Notes under the pieces: generated by a model
The model's input: the letters and a program-made list of their open reading frames with translations, nothing else
Databases searched by the model: none
Told to the model about the DNA's origin: nothing
DNA from: Labrenzia sp. DG1229
GTDB taxonomy: Bacteria; Pseudomonadota; Alphaproteobacteria; Rhizobiales; Stappiaceae
Direction: 5' to 3'
Assembly: GCF_000521215.1 (NCBI RefSeq)
Contig: NZ_KI928926.1
Coordinates: 23 to 55,573 of the forward strand
Length of the DNA stretch: 55,551 nucleotides
Part shown: positions 1-7,862 of the stretch, piece by piece
Numbering within the stretch: the first letter of the stretch is position 1
Layout: each line of letters begins with the position of its first letter
Made by a program: the position numbers and the translations under genes

Positions 1-1800
1 CGCGGTGACATTGCCAAGCACGGATTCCATCTCGTCGCGGAAATCCGTGATCATATCTTCGATACGGCTCTGCCGCTCCAGCTGCGCGTTCTGTTCGTCC
101 CGGGACACGGCTTCAAGGTTGTTGCGTTCCATCGCGTTTTCCTTGAAGACTTCCATCGCCTTCGCCAGATCACCTATTTCATCGTTGCGGTTTGTTCCGG
201 CGATATGTCCATCGAGCTCACCGTCGGCAAGCGCTCGGGTAATACTGACGAGACCCAGCAGCGGTTTCACCAGTCCACGGTCAACGACAAAGAAACCAAT
301 TGCACCTGCGATCACGAGACTCGCTATCCCGATGGCGATCAGGGCCAGGGACCCGTTGTCGAACAGCCTGTTGATCTGTGTCGTTGCCTGATCTACCGCA
401 GCCAGTTCCATTTCGATGAGCGAAGCGACGGACTGACCGATACGCTCAACCGCGGTGAACATCTCGGTCACCTGTTCGTTCGACTTCCTGGTGCTGGTGA
501 GTTCTTCCAGGTGATCGCGCAAAAGACCGTTGTCGGGATTGCCATACGCCAGCAGCTGTTCAAGTTGTGCCTTGATGTCTTCAGACCCCAGGGTATCAAG
601 GCCGTCACGCATGTGTTTCGCGTCGGCTGTAATTTTCTCCTGAAGCGGCACCAAGAGCGCCGGATCCTGTGTCAAGCCACCTTGAACAAGGGTTGCGACA
701 AACTTGTTGGCAAAGGCCTGTGCTTCCAGGGTGCTCTTCAACTGGCCCACTTGATTGTTCAGCAGATCGGTGATGATTGCCGAGTTTTCCGTTACAGCCT
801 CTTCCGTGTCGATCGTCAGCGTGAACAACTGGTCGTCGATCTGCATGATGAGTGCATCATCAATTGCTTTTTGCAGGCCGATTGCTTTCTGCAACGTCTG
901 CTTTTGCTCGCCGGCCGTGATGTTGTTCGCGCTGCTTTTTGCCAGCGTGCTTGCAACCAGTTCGTTCAGCTCGTCAAACTCGGCTTCTGCACCCGTAATC
1001 AGCTCGAGCGCACTCAATTCCTGACGATAGTCGGCAATCTTCTTCTCTGTCGCTATGATCTTGTCTTCGAAGAGGGTCAGCAGAGCAGTATCATCTACAA
1101 ATGCGACCGTTTCGGCCAGTCCGACAAGCAGGTTGGTTTCCGCGCGCAGCTCCAGATAAAGTCTGAGCTTTGCCATTTCAGTATTGGCAAGATTGTCGAC
1201 GAGTTCCTTGCTCTGATTTGCCGCGTCTTCGCCACCCAGCACAACTGTAAAGTAGGCATCGTCCACGATTGGCGTTATCGCACTGTTTACACCGTCGTAA
1301 GCCTTGAAAAGAGCGGCCATGCGCGCATCTTTTGCGTCTCGGGCAGCAATTTTTTCCTTGGTGGCCTGATCGAGGACGCCTAGGCGTTCCTTGAAAGTAT
1401 GGCTTTGGGAAAAGAGCGCTTCAACAATCTCACGGTTCGAGTCCGAAGCGACAAAAGTCGTTTCTATGCCTTCAATAACAGCAACAGATTTCTGAAGAGC
1501 CTGAAACGAAACTTCCTGGGATTGCAGCGTCACGCTATTGGCTACAGCTGCTGCCGCGGTCGCAACTTCCGTACTTGAAAGCGCCAGCTGGGCTGCATTT
1601 TCAATTGATGGCAGCCGTTTTTCAGAAAGTTCCGCAAAACCGCTTTCGACCCTCTGAAAGGAAAAAAGGCCTATGCCGATCGCTGTCGCGGTCAGCAAGA
1701 CCAATCCCGCAAACGCGGTGAACAGTTTTCCTCGGGTCCTCAAATTGAATGATGATCTCATCCGAGAAGGCCCTGAAAAGAATTTTTTAAACCCAACCAT
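1..1800 (-). CDS. Methyl-accepting chemotaxis protein, C-terminus cut by window edge
   Basis: The minus strand is open for 600 codons from the ATG at 1800 to the window edge. The protein begins with a short basic stretch and a first membrane segment (about residues 27-48). A long periplasmic helical region of about 430 residues follows, then a second membrane segment (about 484-506) and a HAMP-like linker starting near RGLVKPLLGLVSITRALADG. The start of the cytoplasmic helical region is visible, but the conserved signalling hairpin that would contact CheA/CheW lies outside the window. That architecture is typical of transmembrane chemoreceptors; the ligand cannot be told. A G-rich stretch about 12 bases upstream could be the ribosome binding site. 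A second in-frame ATG at 1761 is a possible alternative start. A sensor of another type with a HAMP domain cannot be fully excluded because the output domain is missing. Confidence 0.85.
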   Translation of the reverse strand, partial: MVGFKKFFSGPSRMRSSFNLRTRGKLFTAFAGLVLLTATAIGIGLFSFQRVESGFAELSEKRLPSIENAAQLALSSTEVATAAAAVANSVTLQSQEVSFQALQKSVAVIEGIETTFVASDSNREIVEALFSQSHTFKERLGVLDQATKEKIAARDAKDARMAALFKAYDGVNSAITPIVDDAYFTVVLGGEDAANQSKELVDNLANTEMAKLRLYLELRAETNLLVGLAETVAFVDDTALLTLFEDKIIATEKKIADYRQELSALELITGAEAEFDELNELVASTLAKSSANNITAGEQKQTLQKAIGLQKAIDDALIMQIDDQLFTLTIDTEEAVTENSAIITDLLNNQVGQLKSTLEAQAFANKFVATLVQGGLTQDPALLVPLQEKITADAKHMRDGLDTLGSEDIKAQLEQLLAYGNPDNGLLRDHLEELTSTRKSNEQVTEMFTAVERIGQSVASLIEMELAAVDQATTQINRLFDNGSLALIAIGIASLVIAGAIGFFVVDRGLVKPLLGLVSITRALADGELDGHIAGTNRNDEIGDLAKAMEVFKENAMERNNLEAVSRDEQNAQLERQSRIEDMITDFRDEMESVLGNVTA

Positions 1801-1870
1801 GTTCCCGACAGTCCCCCAAAGAACACACGCTCTGCCATATTATCCAACCCCAGATGGCAGAATGGAATTT

Positions 1871-1895
1871 CGCTGGCCCGTGTTTCGGGCCAGCG
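1871..1895 (-). terminator. Strong hairpin downstream of the LivK-like gene
   Basis: CGCTGGCCCG and CGGGCCAGCG form a perfect 10-bp stem with a 5-base loop, 12 bases after the stop codon of the solute-binding protein gene. No clear T-run follows on the minus strand, so it may stabilise the mRNA rather than terminate alone. Confidence 0.6.
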
Positions 1896-1907
1896 ACAAG
1901 GAGCTCA

Positions 1908-3074
1908 TTAGCTCGCAGGCTTGTCGATCGGCGAGAAGCCGCCGTCTTTTTGAATGGTCGTCAGGAAGACGTCGTTCATGCCCTGGTTATCGTCCTGACC
2001 GAAGGACAGGGTCACGCCACCAAGGTTGAACTCACCGGTGGACCAGAAAGCGTTCAGGAAGTTTTCACGCGTGACGTCTTTTCCGGCCTTTTCCAGACCC
2101 ATGACAGCCAGTCGACCAACCACATAACCTTCCAGCGTGACAAAGCCCGGCTCAGCAGAAGGATCTTTTGCCTTCAGCGCAGCCTGATATTCCTTGACGA
2201 GCGGAACAGTGGTGTCCCACGGGAACGGAACGACCTGGGAGATGATCACGCCTTCACCGGCATCACCGAGTTCAGCAGAAAGGGCTTTCGAGCCGACGAA
2301 GGAAATGTTGACGAATTCCGCATCCATCTTGACCTTCTTGGCAAGCTTGATGAATTCCGCGATCGGCTTGTAGGCGCCAACCATGACAACTGCCTGCGGC
2401 TTTGCCTTGCGGATTTCAAGAAGCGCAGACTTCACGGCGGTGGTGTTGCGCTGATACGTACCTTCCGCGACGAGTTCCAGGCCGCGTTTTTCCATGGCAG
2501 CCTGAACACCGGCAAGACCGACACGGCCAAATCCGTCGTCCTGATAAAGAATGGCGATCTTGTCGAGGCCCAGCGCGCCGTTCAGGTGATCGATCCAGGC
2601 TTCGGTCTCCGCAGCGTAGGTCGCCCGAACGTTGACAATGTTGCCGTGCGCCGGATCACGCAGGAAACCAGCTCCGGTGAACGGGCCGACAAACGGAACT
2701 TTCGCAGCTGTTGCAATTGGCTGGGTTGCCTTGGAGGTCGGCGTGCCGACCGGGCCGATCAGACCGAAAACCTTGTCGTCATTGATAAGCTTGTTGACCG
2801 CTGCAATCGAACGATCCGGCTCGTAGCCATCGTCCATGCTGATCAGTTCGATCATGCGCCCGTTGACACCGCCGGCAGCATTTGCTTCGGCAAAGGCCGC
2901 TTCGATCCCCAGTTTCATTCCAGTGCCGAGAGCGGCAGCCGGCCCTTCAAGAGCAGCGGCCTGGCCGAACACGACCTTGGAATCCGTGATACCATTTTCC
3001 GCAAGCGCCGGACTGATCGACATCATAAGTGACGCAGCCAGCGTTGAAACCAAAGCATTTCTCAATGTTGTCAT
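1908..3074 (-). CDS. ABC transporter substrate-binding protein, LivK/Peripla_BP_6 type
   Basis: A periplasmic binding protein of about 388 residues, the usual size for the branched-chain amino acid (type I fold) family. Residues 1-25 are a clear signal peptide ending in SPALA, with cleavage expected before ENG. Family-like stretches include VVFGQAAALEGPAAALG near the N-terminus, KVFGLIGPVGTPTSKA in the first lobe and an ETEAWIDHL segment at the hinge. The chosen ATG at 3074 has GGGGGAG seven bases upstream; an upstream start at 3107 would precede the ribosome site and spoil the signal peptide. No permease or ATPase genes lie beside it, so it must work with a transporter encoded elsewhere. It follows the homogentisate operon on the same strand but behind a 372-bp gap, so it probably has its own promoter. 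Proteins of this family also bind aromatic acids, which would fit the neighbours; the ligand is not shown by the sequence. Confidence 0.9.
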   Translation of the reverse strand: MTTLRNALVSTLAASLMMSISPALAENGITDSKVVFGQAAALEGPAAALGTGMKLGIEAAFAEANAAGGVNGRMIELISMDDGYEPDRSIAAVNKLINDDKVFGLIGPVGTPTSKATQPIATAAKVPFVGPFTGAGFLRDPAHGNIVNVRATYAAETEAWIDHLNGALGLDKIAILYQDDGFGRVGLAGVQAAMEKRGLELVAEGTYQRNTTAVKSALLEIRKAKPQAVVMVGAYKPIAEFIKLAKKVKMDAEFVNISFVGSKALSAELGDAGEGVIISQVVPFPWDTTVPLVKEYQAALKAKDPSAEPGFVTLEGYVVGRLAVMGLEKAGKDVTRENFLNAFWSTGEFNLGGVTLSFGQDDNQGMNDVFLTTIQKDGGFSPIDKPAS

Positions 3075-3446
3075 TATTTGAGCTCCCCCAAAGAGTGTGC
3101 GACGCACAACTGCACGTCTATTCCGCTAAGGTAGAGTCAAAGTATTAAAAACCAGTTTTCGTTGAATACACAGTTGTAACTTCAGGTTTTACATTCACCG
3201 CAAGATTTAAATTCCTGATGTTGAAATTCATGTTTTAAGATACTGAATTTACACAAGAAAAATCAAAATTTGATTGATTGAAATATAGCAACAAAATGCT
3301 GCAACTTTCGAGATTTCAGCCGATTTTTCGGTGGTGCGTTCAAGAACACGCCAGGGTTTCATTGCAAAAACAAACCAACACAATCGCTTCGTGCGCGTGT
3401 CTCTCGTTCAAAATTCGTATGACGTTCCATATTGTTTCTTCGAAAC
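3075..3446. other. AT-rich intergenic region
   Basis: About 370 bases between the DUF2783 gene and the binding-protein gene, clearly more AT-rich than its surroundings. It most likely holds the promoter of the binding-protein gene. I see no convincing coding frame, no tRNA-like structure and no clear operator. Confidence 0.5.
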
Positions 3447-3638
3447 TCAGTTCTCTTTCGCGGCCTCCAACAATTGACGCAGCTCGCCCAGATTCCCGAT
3501 ACGATTTGCCATGAGCAGTATGAGCCGCGCGTTGAAGGCATCGCTCTGTTCCTTGCCGAGATCCTCATGTGCGGCAAGCAAATCGGCATAGAACGCGTCA
3601 GGAGCTTCCAGATTTGGTGTGGTGACGCTATCGCTCAT
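3447..3638 (-). CDS. DUF2783 small protein, putative coupling subunit of the flavoprotein hydroxylase
   Basis: A 63-residue protein, acidic at its start, with an alpha-helical pattern (FYADLLAAHEDLGKEQSDAF then ARLILLMANRIGNLGEL) that I recognise as DUF2783. The ATG at 3638 has GGAGGGAAGG upstream and overlaps the stop of the flavoprotein gene by 4 bases, so the two are translationally coupled. As I recall, 3-hydroxyphenylacetate 6-hydroxylase of Pseudomonas putida U consists of a flavoprotein (MhaA) and a coupling protein of about 65 residues (MhaB), and its product is homogentisate. The size, order and operon here match that arrangement. Function as a coupling protein is therefore inferred from context and family, not from a visible motif. 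Confidence 0.8.
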   Translation of the reverse strand: MSDSVTTPNLEAPDAFYADLLAAHEDLGKEQSDAFNARLILLMANRIGNLGELRQLLEAAKEN

Positions 3639-5248
3639 TGAACCTTCCCTCCGATTGCCATGGCCAGTGCCGCCCCGATCTCTGTTTGATCGTAATCCAG
3701 CCAACGCGCCGCGACATGCTGATCCGGGCGGATCAGGTAGATTGCGGCTGCGGCGTTTCCAAGATAGCGATCCCGGAGCTCCGGGCTGATGTTTTCCTTG
3801 CCGATAGTGATACCGGTGAGCGAAATACCGTTGATCTCATTGTCTGACGGAATGTCGACGCCAAGCCCGAGAAGCACGAAATCCCCTGTCAGGTGATCAA
3901 GCAGCCAATCTTCACCAAGTGGGGCATCCACCACGGTACTGCCCGGGCGGGTTCTTGGCGGCAGAGAACTGACATCCGGACCGTTCAACGGCGAGCCGTC
4001 ATACGTGCAAGGGACGGACAGGCGCCCTGAATTCACAAGCGGCCGGGCGAATTCGTAGTGTTCCGAGAGATCGAGCACAGCATCGCGGAATATCCGGCTC
4101 ATTTCCGATTTCGGCGTTATAAAATCCGTCGAGCGGGAGCTTTGCAGTATATTTTCATCGGCTCCTTGCTCGCGCTCGAATGAATAACTGTCGAGCAGCG
4201 TTTCAGGTGCCTTGCCGTCAAGAACCAGTTTCAGCTTCCAGCCAAGATTGTCGACGTCCTGGAAGCCGGAATTTGCACCGCGGGCTCCGAAGGGTGAAAC
4301 CTGATGGGCCGCGTCACCGGCAAAGATCACCCTGCCGTGGCGAAACTCTTCCATCCGCCGGCACTGGAACGTGTAGATGGATACCCATTCCAGGTCGAAC
4401 TCAACGTCGTCCCCGAGCATCTGCTTCAATCGGGGAATGACGTTTTCCGGCTTCTTTTCCTTTTCCTTGTCAATGTCCCAGCCGAGCTGAAGGTCGATCC
4501 GCCAGACACCGTCCGGTTGCTTGTGAAGCAGTGCCGACTGGTCCTTGTTGAAGGGCGGGTCGAACCAGAACCAGCGTTCGGTCGGGAAATCGGCCTTCAT
4601 GATGACATCTGCAATCAGGAAATTGTCTTCAAAAACGCGTCCTACAAAGTCGAGGTCGAGCATTCGCCGCGTCGGCGACCCTGCCCCGTCACAGGCAACA
4701 AGCCAGTCGGCCTCCAGGTTGTAGGCTCCTTCCGGAGTCTCGATCGTTACAAGCGTATGGTCATCATAGCAATGCAGGTTTTCAACGCGGTTGCCGCCCC
4801 GGATTTCCACCGGCTTGCCTTCCGTCTGCAGCGCCCTGATGCGTTCGACCAGATAGAGCTCGCAGTAATATTGCTGCAGATTGATGAAGGCCGGACGCTT
4901 GTGACCGTCCTCGGGCAGCAGGTTGAAGTTATAGACCTGCCGGTCACCGAAGTGGACCTTGCCGAGATTCCAGACGACCCCCTTGTCGACCATCTCGTCA
5001 CCGCAACCCAGCCGGTCGAATATCTCCAGGGAACGCTTTGAAAAACAGATCGCCCTGGAACCGACACTGACCTTGTCATTGTCGTCGAGCACAACGACTG
5101 GAACGTTCGCCTGGGCAAGATCGATTGCCATGGCAAGCCCGACGGGTCCTGCCCCGATAATGACGACCGGGTGGCGGACAGGTGCCGGGGCATCCTGGTC
5201 AGCGGTGCGCTTGTAGGGATAGAGCGGCACTTCAAATAATTTGGTCAC
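3635..5248 (-). CDS. FAD-dependent aromatic hydroxylase (MhpA/MhaA-like)
   Basis: A single-component-type flavoprotein monooxygenase of about 537 residues that should hydroxylate a phenolic acid using NAD(P)H and oxygen. The N-terminal dinucleotide fold is visible as VIIGAGPVGLAMAIDLA followed by the acidic end of strand 2 (VVLDDN). The second FAD motif is GDAAHQVSPFGARGANSG, and the C-terminal region has the RPDQHVAARW signature of the MhpA/phenol hydroxylase group. The frame opens at a GTG at 5275 with no ribosome site; I chose the GTG at 5248, which has GGGAG eight bases upstream. The next gene, DUF2783, overlaps by 4 bp. In a homogentisate operon the likely job is making homogentisate or another ring-cleavage substrate, for example from 3-hydroxyphenylacetate. 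The exact substrate cannot be read from the sequence. Confidence 0.9.
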   Translation of the reverse strand: MTKLFEVPLYPYKRTADQDAPAPVRHPVVIIGAGPVGLAMAIDLAQANVPVVVLDDNDKVSVGSRAICFSKRSLEIFDRLGCGDEMVDKGVVWNLGKVHFGDRQVYNFNLLPEDGHKRPAFINLQQYYCELYLVERIRALQTEGKPVEIRGGNRVENLHCYDDHTLVTIETPEGAYNLEADWLVACDGAGSPTRRMLDLDFVGRVFEDNFLIADVIMKADFPTERWFWFDPPFNKDQSALLHKQPDGVWRIDLQLGWDIDKEKEKKPENVIPRLKQMLGDDVEFDLEWVSIYTFQCRRMEEFRHGRVIFAGDAAHQVSPFGARGANSGFQDVDNLGWKLKLVLDGKAPETLLDSYSFEREQGADENILQSSRSTDFITPKSEMSRIFRDAVLDLSEHYEFARPLVNSGRLSVPCTYDGSPLNGPDVSSLPPRTRPGSTVVDAPLGEDWLLDHLTGDFVLLGLGVDIPSDNEINGISLTGITIGKENISPELRDRYLGNAAAAIYLIRPDQHVAARWLDYDQTEIGAALAMAIGGKVQ

Positions 5249-5271
5249 AGGTTTGTCTCCCAGCTCCCGCG

Positions 5272-5796
5272 TCACATGTGTTTTTCAGCCGCCGGATGGC
5301 GGTCGAACTCAAGAAAAAACTCATCCAGCTGAGGCGGTGCGACACCGGTTCCGGCCAGCATGGCATGCACCTGTCCACGGTGATGGATCTGGTGCTGGAA
5401 GAGATGCAACAGCGTATTGCCAATGGTCTCTCGCATGACACCATTGTTGCCCCGGTCCTGCGCAACGCTTCTGTCCAGGTCCGCTTCGCTCAAGCCGTCA
5501 CACAACAGAACGAGTTGTTGATCCTGCCAGGTCTGCGCCGATCTCAGCTTGTCCGCAGTTTCCAGATGAGGCGTCTCGTAGACAGCCAGGCCCTTACCAT
5601 CTTCGCGCAGTGCATCCAGGTAGTAGCGATCGACTTCCCAGTTGTGATTAAGCGTTTCCCGGATCGACGGGAAAAAGCCGATCCGCTCAGCCTCGAACTC
5701 TGCCTGACTGAGGCGGCAGCACGCCTCATAGAGTCGTTCGTTGGCATAGGCATTGTTGCGCGCCATCAGGCGGAGGTGGACCAGAACTGCGCTCAT
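5272..5796 (-). CDS. DinB-family protein
   Basis: A 174-residue four-helix-bundle protein of the DinB/YfiT superfamily. The three expected metal-ligand histidines are visible: His51 in the LNHNW segment, and the HxxxH pair His135 and His139 in HQIHHRGQVHAML. Superfamily members include metal-dependent, thiol-cofactor transferases and isomerases such as mycothiol-dependent maleylpyruvate isomerase. It sits inside the homogentisate operon, 3 bases after the preceding metallo-hydrolase gene, and no GST-type maleylacetoacetate isomerase is present in the operon. An isomerase role is thus possible but is only an inference. Its own ATG at 5796 is unambiguous because the upstream gene ends at 5800. 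Confidence 0.88.
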   Translation of the reverse strand: MSAVLVHLRLMARNNAYANERLYEACCRLSQAEFEAERIGFFPSIRETLNHNWEVDRYYLDALREDGKGLAVYETPHLETADKLRSAQTWQDQQLVLLCDGLSEADLDRSVAQDRGNNGVMRETIGNTLLHLFQHQIHHRGQVHAMLAGTGVAPPQLDEFFLEFDRHPAAEKHM

Positions 5797-5799
5797 GGA

Positions 5800-6759
5800 T
5801 CACCCCTGAAGATCCGCCCACATTTTAGCATCCCGTTCTGCCGTCCAGATACGCGGTGTGTCGATGCCGAGTGCCTCGTCATAGGCCCGGGCGACATTGA
5901 ACGGCAGGCAATGCTCGTAGATCGCGTAGTCCTTGAACTTCGGATCGCATTCGGCGCGGCAGGCATCCCAGGCCTCTTTCAGCGTTCCGCCACCCTGGGC
6001 GATCCGGGCGACCGGCCGGTAGGTCGAGGACACGAAGTCGGCCGTGTTGGTCAGCGCCTTGCCCACCATCTCCTTGCCAACCAGCGCGTCGCCGCGACCC
6101 GGTGCGACGGCTTCCACATCGAAGGAACGGATTGCTTCAAGCGTTGCCGGCCAGTCGTTGAAATGGCCGTCGCCGCAATAGCAGGCGGAGTGGTATTCGA
6201 CGATATCGCCGGTGAACATGACGTTCTGGTCCGGAACATGGATGACGATGTCACCCGCCGTATGGGCGCGGCCAAGGAAGCGCAGATCGACCCGGCGCTT
6301 TCCTAGATAAACGGTCATGCGGTCGTTGAAGGTGGTGGTCGGCCAGGTCAGGGGCGGAATGTCGTTGACATTGTCATAGCCCATGAACAGACGCGGGAAA
6401 CGCATGAATTCAGATTCCCGGTCTTCAGCGCCACGCTCCACAACCATGGAACGGGCCTTCTGGCTCATGATAATGGTCGGTGCCTGATAGGCGGCAGCGC
6501 CCAGAACGCGCACGGCGTGATAATGGGTCAGCACAAGATGGCTGATCGGCTTGTCGGTGACGGAGCGCACCTTTTCGATCACCTTGTTGGCAAGTTCAGG
6601 TGTCGCCTGCGCCTCGATGATCATGACGCTGTCATCGCCGATGATGACGCCGGTATTCGGGTCCCCCTCGGCCGTGAAGGCCCAGAGGTCCTTGCCGATC
6701 TCGGTGAAGGAGATCTTCTTGTCCGCCATGTCACCGGCAGATGCGAATTGTTTGCTCAT
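5800..6759 (-). CDS. Metallo-beta-lactamase-fold protein with degenerate metal site
   Basis: A 319-residue MBL-fold protein. Strand and loop patterns are intact: THYHAVRVLG at motif 2, GRAHTAGDIVIHVPDQ at motif 3, MFTGDIVEYHS at motif 4. The usual HxHxDH is HYHAVR here (His79 and His81 kept, the Asp and last His replaced by Val83 and Arg84). The motif-5 histidine also seems replaced, as the segment reads VAPGRGDALVG. One metal site is therefore probably lost, so a classical binuclear hydrolase activity is doubtful. The ATG at 6759 has GGGGAG seven bases upstream; an in-frame ATG at 6729 is the alternative. It lies between fahA and the DinB gene in the homogentisate operon, 3 bases before the latter. 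Its reaction is unknown. Confidence 0.88.
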   Translation of the reverse strand: MSKQFASAGDMADKKISFTEIGKDLWAFTAEGDPNTGVIIGDDSVMIIEAQATPELANKVIEKVRSVTDKPISHLVLTHYHAVRVLGAAAYQAPTIIMSQKARSMVVERGAEDRESEFMRFPRLFMGYDNVNDIPPLTWPTTTFNDRMTVYLGKRRVDLRFLGRAHTAGDIVIHVPDQNVMFTGDIVEYHSACYCGDGHFNDWPATLEAIRSFDVEAVAPGRGDALVGKEMVGKALTNTADFVSSTYRPVARIAQGGGTLKEAWDACRAECDPKFKDYAIYEHCLPFNVARAYDEALGIDTPRIWTAERDAKMWADLQG

Positions 6760-6797
6760 GCGTACTCCCCAGACACTGCGCCTGCTTGTTGTTTGAT

Positions 6798-6812
6798 CCG
6801 GACCGGGTCCGG
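6798..6812. other. 15-bp GC-rich palindrome in the fahA-MBL spacer
   Basis: CCGGACC, one base, GGTCCGG: a perfect inverted repeat in the 89-bp gap between the fahA stop and the next gene of the operon. It could fold in mRNA and modulate expression of the downstream half of the operon; no T-run follows. Confidence 0.35.
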
Positions 6813-6848
6813 GACCGTGTCAGCTTCGATTTGACAGGCAGGTTCTGC

Positions 6849-7857
6849 CTAGACCTTCTCCACCGTTTGCTCGATCGCTCCGAAGATCGAATGCCCTTCC
6901 CCGTCCATCATTTCGATACGCACCGTGTCACCGAATTTCATGAAAGGAGTCTTGGCCTGACCGTCATTGATCGTCTCGATCATGCGGATTTCGGCAATGC
7001 AGGAATACCCGACGCCACCGTCTGACACCGGTTTGCCCGGGCCTCCGTCAAGCTTGTTCGAAACGGTACCTGAGCCGATGATTGCTCCTGCGCCAAGATC
7101 ACGCGTACTTGGCTGCATGGGCGATCAGCTGGCCGAAATCGAAGGTCATGTCGACACCGGCTTGTGCTCGGCCGAACGGCGCACCGTTCAGATCCACATG
7201 AAGCGGCAGGCTCAGCTTGCCGTCTTTCCAGGCATCGCCCAGCTCATCCGGTGTGACAGCAACAGGTGAGAACGCGGAAGAAGGCTTGGACTGGAAGAAG
7301 CCGAATCCCTTGCCGAGCTCCGCAGGAATGAGACCGCGCAGAGACACGTCGTTGACAAGCATCACCAGCTGAATGGATTTCAAAGCGTCCCCGGAGCTGA
7401 CACCCATTGGCACGTCGCCAGTGATGACGGCGATTTCGCCCTCCATGTCGATGCCCCAGGCTTCCTCGCGCATTCTGATCGGATCGCGCGGTGCGAGGAA
7501 AGTGTCGGAACCGCCCTGATACATCAGAGGATCGGTCCAGAAGCTGTCCGGCATCTGGGCGCCTCTTGCCTTGCGCACCAGTTCCACGTGGTTGACATAA
7601 GCCGAGCCGTCCGCCCATTGAAACGCACGTGGCAAAGGGGACAAGGCATCATGCTCATGAAACCGGATTGTCGGCACGGCGTCGTGAGACAGGCTTTCGG
7701 ACAGCAGCTTCAGCTTGGGTGAAATGACATCCCAGTCGTCCAGCGCGGCCTGCAGCGTCGGCGCGATGTGGCTTGCATCGGTGCAATAGGTCAGCCGTTC
7801 GTTGACCACCACCAGCTTGCCGTCCCGGCTGCCATCCTTGAGCGTTGCCAGTTTCAT
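6849..7857 (-). pseudogene. fahA: Fumarylacetoacetate hydrolase, frameshifted as read
   Basis: The last enzyme of tyrosine/homogentisate breakdown, cleaving fumarylacetoacetate to fumarate and acetoacetate. The first frame (7857 down to about 7108) encodes MKLATLKDGSRDG through the metal-binding MEGEIAVITGD and LVNDVSLRGL segments and ends at a premature stop at 7099. The rest, TRDLGAGAIIGSGTVSNK to the end at 6849, is in another frame. Removing one base (plus-strand A at 7107) joins the two as HAAK-TRDLGAG, exactly the family pattern, and gives about 335 residues, the normal size. The ATG at 7857 has AAGGAG nine bases upstream, better than an earlier start at 7938 inside the neighbour. The gene lies 5 bases after the RNase Z-like gene. 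The single lesion and otherwise perfect conservation suggest a sequencing error or a very recent mutation. Confidence 0.9.
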
Positions 7858-7862
7858 TAAAT

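Noticed and set aside
205..1383. A 392-codon open frame on the plus strand
   Set aside because: It is antisense to the chemoreceptor gene, whose minus-strand frame shows membrane segments and HAMP; the plus-strand translation has no domain.
1854..3032. A 392-codon plus-strand frame
   Set aside because: Antisense shadow of the LivK-like binding-protein gene, which has a signal peptide and a ribosome site.
5182..6306. A 374-codon plus-strand frame
   Set aside because: Antisense to the DinB and MBL genes, both of which show conserved motifs.
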